From: Dillenia suffruticosa
Taxonomy: Eukaryota > Streptophyta > Magnoliopsida > Dilleniales > Dilleniaceae
DNA: 64,000 nucleotides
Direction: 5' to 3'
Assembly (NCBI GenBank): GCA_033439265.1
Contig: JAVTVX010000034.1
Span: 19,792,501-19,856,500, forward strand
The position numbers were made by a program, and so were the translations under genes. Below are positions 55,301 to 64,000 of this stretch, in pieces; position 1 is the stretch's first letter; each line of letters starts with the position of its first letter. A model generated the notes under the pieces. That model was given only the letters and a program-made list of their open reading frames with translations, was not told where the DNA came from and ran no database searches.

Positions 55301-57367
55301 TCGGTTACTCCTTTGTTAAAAGTTGCACATGTAACGGACATTTCTTCTTTTTTTTTTTTTCCTTCTATATGGGAAGATATCTTATACTCGTACATTTCTC
55401 TCAGTGCAACCCTATGCATTTAGACTTGAGCTTCGGCTTTTAACTCACCTTCATTGGACAAACTTCGAGAACCCTTAGGCTTTCATAGCATTGGATTGTC
55501 ACCTATGTTTGCTAGCATTGGAATGCTTGCAGTCAAATTTTCAGACAGTCAAATTTAAATACAAAAAATAAAAAAAAAAAGAAAAGAAAAGAACAAACCT
55601 TACGAAAGTGATCTCACTCTTAAGCAAGCAATTACATTTTGTAAAATCATTTTTAAGCAAGCATTTAAAAAGTTAGACCACCGTCCGATAGTCAATAATA
55701 CATTGCTGCCAGAAGCAAAATGCTATATTTCTTTTAAAGATCTTCTAATTATTTCACTGCAACTAAAATGATATTCTTTAATTTAGATGTAGAATGACTA
55801 TACAAAAGTTTTTGCAGTTCAATCATGTATGATGGAATCATTAAAGATTTCATCTTTTCGAACTCTTTTGTAACTCACTATAGGTTAAAACAAAAGAATA
55901 TCCAACAACAAGAAGAAAGAAAAGGGATTGAATAGAGAAACTCCCACAATTTAAGATGTATCGATATCATGATATCAATGGTGACCTATTCTTTTGATGT
56001 ATCATTAGTAGGACCAAAAAAAAAAATTTATGTAAGCACTTACCCAAAATATCACTTATCATATTCCATTGTGGAAGACATAATTCTTTCTATGATTTAA
56101 ATAATCATTAATCTACCACTTTCTAACATAATTGATTCATGAGATCTAAATTTAGTAATGAAATTCTCATACAAAGTCTATCAAGAACTTGCATTAAGAA
56201 AGTTGAATGTAATTTTTCAGATTTTGAGTTTTTAAATTAAGATCAACGAACTTTGATTACTGTATGCATTGTTATCTTTTTGCAAGTTATGTTTGTCCTT
56301 TTTTATGAATTATGACCAGAGGACATCATTTTAAAAGTTTTTGCATGAATATCTTCTATGTAAATAGGAAAATAAGGAAAGGAAATGAGGGGCTAGTTAA
56401 GAATTTTAGGGGATAATCAAGCACACACACCCTTGCTCTTAGCTATACGCTTGATTGCTGAGGTCATGTAGGTCCGGAATTGGTATAGTCCAATTGTGGA
56501 AAAATATAATAAACTGGTATTTTCTTGCTACCCATAATCTCAAACTCTTTGGAGGTTAAACTTTCAAAATTGGTTATCTAATAGTTCTCATACTTTGCTC
56601 AAAAGAGGAAACTTAAATAACTTTTTTTTTTTTGTGCATAAGGAATCGAAAACGAGATCATTATAAGGAAGAGGAGGAAAGATGTCAGTTGAATTAAAAC
56701 TCATTGATCCTAAATAACTTTTATGATCGTACATTGTTTGGACATGTACTTTGGGCATGCTTGCTACATAGAGTTGCTTACTAAATTTATGTAGAGCCTA
56801 GAGAATATCCATGCAGGCATGAGTTTTGCAGATGAGTTGGTAAAAGCAAAAGAGAATCCACCTAGGCTGCTAGAGAGGCTTTTACAGTAGTAATGATACA
56901 AGTTAAATTCCTTTGACCAATTATTTTCGCTCAAACCCTAATATACAATATACGTTAAAATTCCCCATCGTAAATAGAATTTTGCCTTTGTCAAACAAAC
57001 ATTTTACTAACTACTTAACTTACACCTGTTTTGTGCAAGAATTTCATAAATAGGTATGATGTTTGCTTCACAAAATGGAAAGCAACATATAAATCATTTT
57101 GTTTCAACAAGGTGTCTGGGCTTTCTGCTTTACAAGATTGGAAATATTGGCCTCCATTAGTTCTAACCACTGCAAATCTTTTGACATTTTCCTTTGTTTT
57201 TCATTAGTTCTCTTTTCCTTTGCTCTAAATGTTGTCCTTAAGCCTTCTAAGATATGGTCTCTTTCCTTTTGGAGATTGGTGCCTGCAGAGAAATAAAAGG
57301 ATTTCTTGAGAGAAATGCCAACTCTGGACACTCAATTCTTATTGCACATAAATACTAAAACAATCAT

Positions 57368-57579
57368 ACCCACGGATATTTGGTCGAGTGTATAGGTCAT
57401 TCGCCCCTTAATCAAGGTCACGAATTTAACACGCGATTTGGGCATGGAGTACAGTACATTGGGTAGACCCTTATTCTCCGAAGAGAGATCTTAGATGAGT
57501 CAATCTGGATTAGTCGGAACGAATATCTCGGACATTGGACGGTCGGGGAAACATAACTGTAGACCAAAAAAAAAAAACA
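57368..57579 (+). mobile_element. tRNA-derived SINE, second member of the 52.4-kb family
   Basis: About 212 bp between 11-bp direct repeats (AAAACAATCAT at 57357..57367, AAAACAATTAT at 57580..57590). A1 has the target once at 11064..11074. The body end (GGATTAGTCGGAACGAA...CGGAC...GGACGGTCGG) matches the SINE at 52399..52618. The head has a TGGTCGAGTGT box-A-like region and a degenerate box B; it ends in an A tail. Confidence 0.85.
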
Positions 57580-57660
57580 AAAACAATTATAGCTATTTAT
57601 AGGTTTTAGAATCAAAACAAATCAACCGAAATTTACTCAACTACTAATGGGATTTTTTGC

Positions 57661-60600
57661 TCCAATACAGAACACATTATTTGACTAAGAGAATAAAAAT
57701 GTTACCAATTGTTGTAAACATAATCCATAACTTATTGATTCCTAAAGGCGCGTCACCCCTTTGAATCATTCTTCAACACTTCCACTTGATTTAAAGTTGC
57801 ACATACCAAGTTAAAATCTATAGTAGATGAACTTCTCTTTTAACACACCAATATCTAAACATTTGGTTCTAGTTTCATATTTTGATGGACTGGGATCACG
57901 CAGTTTTTGGTTTGGATCACTAAGAATTGTGAGTTCAAACCGGCGGTTTTTAAAATAATTATTTTTAATTTTCTGATTGCAAAATAAGTCACACTAAAAA
58001 TTAAAAAACTCTTATTGTTAGTTTGAAAATAGAAGAGGAAAATTTTTATTTTAGTTAATGTTAATTTTAAAATAGTCATTAAAATTCAGTTATAAAAATA
58101 CATAAAGTATTTATATTGAAAAAGTTAATTAAAATAAATTATTCTACAAACTTAATAGCGTAATAAATATTTATCATGAAAATTATTACATATAAATAAA
58201 ATCACTTCTCGCATGTTGCGACAAAATGGGTTTTAAATGTTTATACCTAAATCGATTAAATGACTTCGTCAACAAAGAAAACGCAATAAGTTTCCGATTA
58301 AATTCATTTCGTTATTAAACAACCGCATTTTTTGTATTCCTTTTTTTTTTTTACTAAAAATATCAATATTTCTCTTTATCTTTATTATTTATTTTATTAT
58401 TTTTAACAATTTCAGTTTTACAACTAAAACCAAATTCGTTTGAAACCGAAATCAAAATCAAAACCCACGGATTTAGAGCAGAACCATCCCTTTAAGGTTT
58501 GGTTCCGATTCCTCTAAATTAAGAATCGGGAATTGTTGGTTCCAAAATTGGAATCCGTGGTTCTGGAATGATTGCTTTGTTTTGGTTTAGCTACATGTTT
58601 ACAATTGAGCATACCAATCTGGTTGTGAAGATCCTTCACATATTTCTTCAGTGAATTAAAAATTTAGAAAGGAAGCTTTTCTCCAAATTATAGTTCCTCT
58701 TCTGCTTGATTTTTTGTTAAAATTTGGAATATATTTTATCATCTTCTGTCCCCAATCTAAAGTAATGCTGGTGGATCAAAATAAAGAGATCAAATTTCAC
58801 ATGTTAGTCTATATCAATAAGAAAATTTTTTGTGAATGTTACAATTTTGACTCGGAATTGATCGATTTGAATTTAAATTTTGTTGATTTCGCTCTCTTAT
58901 ATTAAAAATGCTGTTTATCATTAAGATTTGTGTCTCGGATCTTCCAAATTTGTGAAGAAAAAAAGTAAAACTATTTACACAATAGAAATTGAGAGTAGTT
59001 TGAAACGACAATAATCGCTGTGTACTTAACTTTTGCGAAGAATTGATTTGTGAATGTTATTGACAAAATAACGACATTTTTCAAGAAACTTAAACCCAAA
59101 CTAGTGTAGCTGGAGCATATATACTCAACTGATTCAACTCTTGAAGCAGTTGAAAAGGGTGTTTTCTTGTTTCAGATCCTTTATCCTTGCTTTGAATCAT
59201 TGTGTTTAGACATTACTTCAGTTATCCTTAATCCTTTTCAAAATGGTAGCAACATACCCCTTTTGTTTTTGTAATTTATTTCTATCAAATTCTATCAAAG
59301 AATCATAGGAGCAGTTGATTCTCGCGCAACACACTTTTAATCGAAAGAGTTTTATCAATTCCAACAAATCAACAAATTTTCCTTTTGGATTTGAAACTAT
59401 ATATATATAAAGTTTTGTGTATAATTTCTGGTAGGTCATATTTATTTTTTCTGGAACTTGAAATTTCTCTATTCCTGTTTTAAAAATTTTCTCCACCGTA
59501 CTTCTTACTAGTTTGCTGTTGATCTCTAGTGTGTTTTTTCCCTTGCTTCTCTTTCTCTAGTCTCTTTGGCTTAGCACTCAGCATATCTATATTCCAAGGT
59601 ACGGACACAAAAAAAAAAAAAACAGTTAGAGAAGATTAAATAAAAAATGATAAGAAAATTTGTAAACTATAAGATATTATTGACTTACACAATTGCTTAC
59701 CTTTGCAAAAGTGTGGTTAACTAAGGAACGAACAAAAAGCCCTTTAGAAAGACCGCTACCCAATAGAGCCAAACAAATAATTAAATAATTCCTTAGCTTT
59801 GGATGTGTTTTGTTTAATTGATAAAATTCAACTAATAATTGACCACGAATAATTGACCACTGATTGTCAATAACTGATAATCGTTGTTAATTTATATTAG
59901 TGTTTAATTGTATAGCTGATATCAGTTATTGTTAGCAAAAAAGATGAACCTATGCTATGCTAATTAAATCTATTTTATGTTTAAAAATATTTATTTTTAT
60001 ATTATTACTATATTTTGAAAGATAAAATTTAATATATAATACAAATAATTTTTTTACAAATAATTAATTCAAATACATATTATAAAAATAATTCAAATCA
60101 TATAAATGTCTATAACTTTATAAGAAAAGACAATTTTTTTTGACAATGAAAAAAAGACAATCAATTGATATAAATATATATCATAATGATAATTTAAATG
60201 TTATCTTATAAAAAATTATAGAGTAAAAATAGTAAAAAAATAAAAAATGCAAGATGACTAAGATAATTTTTAACTGTTTAAATTTGTGCATTGTCATTAA
60301 TACAAAAATGACAAAATACTAAAAAATTCAAAATCAATTTTTCAAAGCCAAAAGCTACTTTGTGTAGCTAATAACTTTTTGACAGTTTTGCTATCAACCG
60401 CTGGTATCCTATTATCTATCAACTGGGTTACCAAATACCCTTTACGGCTATTGAAAGAACCCAAAAACTATACCAAATATCCCATTTATTTCTATTGCAT
60501 TTTATCACATTATAATTTGAGATATTTGAGAAACAAAAAGGTTTGGGACAAGGAATGTAGTAGCCTGTTGGACAATGTAAGTGAAGGGTAACCAAGCTCC

Positions 60601-62024
60601 TGTGACTGAAGCGATCCAATGTTAAATCTATTTAATCATAAGTTTCGAGTTAGAGTGATAAAAATGAAAAAACATGAATTGAGAGAGCCAATTTCTTAAG
60701 GGATATTAAAGTCCTTGGCTAATCAGGTAAAATTCTGATACTGATGGTGATAAATAACTCACTTACACCATTTAAAAAAAAAATCCGAAAGGATAAGGGC
60801 ATCAAGAAGAGAAAGGAGAACTTTATCATCATCCGGATCCCATACTCAGCAATTGGCAGATCAAGCCAACAAGGATTGAGTAAGAATTTGCTTCCTTTTG
60901 CTCCTGGAAGGAGGAAAAATATACAATGCACACTATCCAAAATATCAGCTAAACGTGCAAAAGAATGATTCACAGAGATACCAAAAGACTTTGAGACTTG
61001 AAGTATCAAAACAACTTTCTACTGCTCCGTAGAACTCACCAAAGGGATATACCGACCAGATCATTTGATGGCGGATTGAGAAGCATTCGAGTCACGCTGA
61101 AGAAGCACAATCTTCAAATTCAAATTTGCATTTTGCTATCCGTTTTGAACGAGCAAGCAGTTGGAAAAAATATCAGCACCGCATAATTTGGAGTTGAGAT
61201 AATTGCCAGGCTGAAGATTAATGAGATTTCACTTGCCACATCAAAACAAGCAGAGGTTACGGCATAGATAAGCCGATGGTTATATTTGGACCAGCCGGAG
61301 CAAAAATGTTGAAGCTTAAGCAAACGTCACCATCAAGTGTTTAACTCCATGCTAGAGGGTAACTGCAAAACAAGAAGCCCAAATTCTAACCTCTTAGAAA
61401 TGTCATTGTCCAAACAATGAAAAATAGGAATTACTATCATAGTTTGGGCAAGACAAGAAGCAGCCTCTTTTTCTTTTTCCCTTCAAATTTAAAGAGAGAG
61501 GCACTAAACCCCCAAAGAGGTAAAACACAAATGCAGATGCCATAACTCTTGCATCAAAAGTGTGAAGTCTTAAACCAAACATTTTAGGACTTGTTAGGAT
61601 TTGATATGGCTCTTGACCCATCTAATCTGTTATGTACTCTTAAAAACAGTCGACACTTATTCAACACCATATCGACATTTCCTGTACAATCAAACATTTG
61701 AAAATATTCCGAGAGATACCTTCACATATTGATTATCAATCAAACTTCAAATTTTAAAAATAAGAACAAGTATCTTAATCGCTTATGCAAATTTTGCAAA
61801 ACTTTCGGGAAAAACTAAACATTATAGAATACCTAAAACCAATATTACTATGGCGTTCTAAATGTGTCTATGTCCTATTCTCAAAAACCTTTTGCCCTGC
61901 CTATGTTTCGTCTCAGTGTCCATGACTCCCAAATAAAATTATAAAAAGATCTGGCCTAAAATTGATGCCTTTTAGGTTGGACTATCATCTATCACCCCAC
62001 ACATTCAATGGCAAATGAGGAGGC
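57661..62024. other. Intergenic, no gene recognised
   Basis: The longest stretch without assigned features. 57900..58580 has CGGTTCC/GGAACC-like phrases reminiscent of degenerate DNA elements. 60740..61330 is less AT-rich than its surroundings and has several short frames on both strands (60719..61009, 61120..61323, 61403..61621), but none gives a recognisable protein. 59218..59496 on the minus strand is a 92-residue Lys/Ile-rich frame without a known motif. No transposon ends or duplications were found. Confidence 0.5.
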
Positions 62025-62397
62025 AAATATTCAAAACGTGAACCCTGGGCATTCCTAAAAAAAATAAAAAAAATTGACTATTATAGCAATCTTTGTCTCT
62101 TGCTAATGCAACCAAATCCATGGCTAATTCCTCAAGGGTTGAATCGTCTCAAAAGCTTATCAAGTTTTAGCAATCAATCACAAAATTCAGAAACTTGCTA
62201 AACTCAATGCACCCTTCATGGCTTACCAAAAAATGGTGTTGAGTGCAGCTTTAAAAAGGATAAATTGAACCCCACAAATTTAGAGCAACAAAGATTTATA
62301 CCATTAATTCCGCTTAGAATTTTGAAAATTTATACTCTAGGCCTTTAGTCATTCTTTTCTTTTTTTTCTACTTCTAATGTTGTGTTGTATAAGCTCT

Positions 62398-62760
62398 CTA
62401 AAAACCTTAAACTCCTCAGGCCCATAAAATTATACCAAAATCGTAGCATAAATCTCTGCTCTGGAAGGCATAGTCTCCAAAACCTTAAACTCCTCAGGCC
62501 TATAAAACTTGCCTTCAAAACCACCCCATAGAAGTCATTATTCTCCAACTTAATCTTCTGGAGAGTTTTATATGGTTTTAAAGCCAATGGGATTTCCTCG
62601 GTATGAACAAAGAGCAAAGCATTCTTGCCCTTCATGCATGGCTTCAAGTTTTCCCATTTTGGGTTCTCTATTGCTTTGCAGACGAGTGTTTTTTGCTACC
62701 AACCGAGTGACCGACTCGGGGAATGCTCTTGGAATTGCTTCACTGTGAAACCTTTGTAAA
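62398..62760 (-). pseudogene. RPL10: RPL10 pseudogene, third copy, with internal duplication
   Basis: The minus strand matches the RPL10 relic at 27207..27720: GFTVKQFQE-like start, KWENLKPCMKGKNALLFVH, EEIPLALKPYKTLQK, LENNDF and GRPEEFKVLE-like pieces in shifting frames. A segment with GGCCTGAGGAGTTTAAGG occurs twice (about 62402..62422 and 62490..62512), pointing to a small internal duplication. Frameshifts and stops; not functional. It is bounded by SD2 spacer on both sides. Confidence 0.8.
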
Positions 62761-62788
62761 TGTATAAGATTTTAATCTTTATACATTT

Positions 62789-63265
62789 TGTTAGATTTAT
62801 TTCATTACATGCGCGTGAGGAATCATGTAAATTATAAGTTAGAATTTTAAGTAAAGGCATCCAAGAAATCAGTCGGATTACGAACTTCCTCGTATGGATT
62901 GCTATAAATGTATGACAGCTCAACCTAAAATCCAATGAACCCAATAACGAGAGAAATTTTCCTATTCGAAAAATTTCTCAAACTCTCAAGATAATTCTCA
63001 TTCTAAAGATTATTTATTTTGCTCTCAATTTCTCTTTGGGCAATGTGTTCTCAAACAAAACACACCCTCATCTTTTTCTCTCTAGGCAATGTGTTCTATA
63101 GCAAAATACACACTCATCTCACGTACAAAGTTCCCCACTAAAAGAGAGGGGGAGAGCCCTTTGGGGAAATGGGAGCTGGTGGGTGGTTAAATGAGATAAT
63201 TTTCCTTATTTAAATTTAAATTATTTACATTTGGTAAAAGGCCCCGTTGACACATTTTACCAACA
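62789..63265. mobile_element. Solo LTR, 477 bp, with 5-bp target duplication
   Basis: Starts TGTTAG and ends ACCAACA, flanked by CATTT on both sides (62784..62788, 63266..63270). The same place in B1 (13115..13119) and B2 (around 27796) has CATTT once with continuous flanks. Homologous to the LTR at 19500..19988. A lone LTR with intact duplication is the product of recombination between the two LTRs of an element. Confidence 0.9.
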
Positions 63266-64000
63266 CATTTCGACCCTACAAATTGTCTAAAAATATTTAT
63301 AATTTATATATTTAAGAGTATATTTATATCATAAATCTTTATCGTTAATAAAAACTTATTTAAATTTTAGAATTACTTTTCATTTTTGCTTGGTGAAGAA
63401 TACATATATATTGTGAATTTTTATCGTTAATAAATATTTATTTAGATTTTAAATAACTTCTATTTTTTTCTTGGTCTGATCTTTTTTTTTAATCGAATAA
63501 TGTAATTCAATCATGTTTATTGAAACTTTTTAAATAACTAGGCATAAAATAACTAAAATTCCCTTATATTATAATCTTAAGTTAAATTGTAGACTCGATC
63601 AATTTTTAATATAAGAATATGTTTTCAAGATAAAATAAATAAAAATTTTGATAGTCAATATCTCTCAAATGATAAAGTAGTTTAAAATAAATTTAGACAA
63701 ATACTAAGTAATTGTCAACACGAGAGTGATGAAAAATTAGAGAAAGAGAAGAGAACCGAAATGCAGTGTAGAACAGTCTACAAACTCAACTGTAGCAAAA
63801 TATTGAAATTAACCGATACATGCACAACCTGTTATAAACTGTTCTGTCAGGACCAAAAACGAAAAAGAAAAAGAAAAAGAAAAAGAAAATGGAGGTACGG
63901 GATGTCATTAACAATTAACAATATAGATACAAGGGTGATGGGCAGTACCATCCACGTGGATTTTGGTCGTCCTCCAGCTTGGCAAAGTTTTCCGCTTGGC

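Larger units (their letters stand above)
53287..57660. repeat. SD2 array, segment A3
   Basis: Matches A2 (17000..18961) and A1 (9960..11130), so it shows that A1 and A2 are parts of one longer unit. It is interrupted by a truncated CACTA element (about 53617..55300) and a SINE (57368..57579). The small frames at 57099..57331 are not recognised. Confidence 0.85.
62025..63900. repeat. SD2 array, segment B4
   Basis: Matches B2 and B1. It begins AAAACGTGAACC (compare 19998), passes through the unoccupied CACTA target (62092..62094), continues with 26404..26700-like sequence and an RPL10 relic, and ends with the spacer matching 13100..13660. It carries a solo LTR and runs to the GAAAAA repeat near 63860..63890. 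Confidence 0.85.

Noticed and set aside
59218-59496. 92-residue minus-strand frame, Lys/Ile-rich
   Set aside because: No recognisable motif, no neighbouring exon with splice borders, typical of AT-rich random frames.
60719-61621. Several short frames in a less AT-rich stretch
   Set aside because: Looked exon-like in composition, but no frame on either strand gave a recognisable protein or consistent splice sites.
1-64000. CRISPR arrays, rRNA, organelle insertions, bacterial-type operons
   Set aside because: Looked for and not seen; the repeats present are microsatellites, transposons and segmental duplications of a plant nuclear genome.

Overview
The window is AT-rich nuclear DNA of a eudicot plant. 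The evidence is one intact plant immune-receptor gene of the CC-NBS-LRR (RPP13-like) class, pseudogene copies of nuclear genes (plastid ribosomal protein L10, poly(A)-binding protein), and plant-type mobile DNA: CACTA and hAT-like DNA elements, tRNA-derived SINEs, an RTE-type LINE, and LTR elements. The species could not be identified. All similarities were judged by eye; no search or alignment program was run.

Only one gene looks functional: a three-exon NLR on the minus strand (31122..36144, 1435 codons before the stop). It has CC, NB-ARC and a long LRR region, and splicing adds a short acidic tail. Its last exon, with the end of exon 2, is tandemly duplicated just downstream. The copy is still open and in frame, so an alternative C-terminus is possible.

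The rest is layered duplications and insertions. Family SD1 (1..2543, 4235..4320, 6919..8640) recurs almost collinearly at 42099..46640. Family SD2 is an array of alternating A and B segments: A1 9960..11130, B1 12917..14840, A2 16850..18961, B2 26401..30720, B3 51690..52962, A3 53287..57660, B4 62025..63900. The NLR island lies between B2 and B3, whose facing ends are direct repeats of about 1.2 kb. The B segments carry decayed RPL10 copies. Fragments resembling the NLR 5' flank recur at several places with no NLR coding sequence beside them.

Because the segments are duplicated, several insertions have an empty counterpart in the same window: a 6.3-kb CACTA element at 20084..26400 (with a nested LINE), a 517-bp hAT-type element at 43614..44130, a solo LTR at 62789..63265, three SINEs and an 87-bp tRNA-like retroposon. 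A decayed Ty3/Gypsy element occupies about 46.7-51.6 kb; it has its 5' LTR, gag remnants and the end of pol, but most of pol is missing. No tRNA or rRNA genes, CRISPR arrays, organelle DNA or bacterial-type operons were seen.
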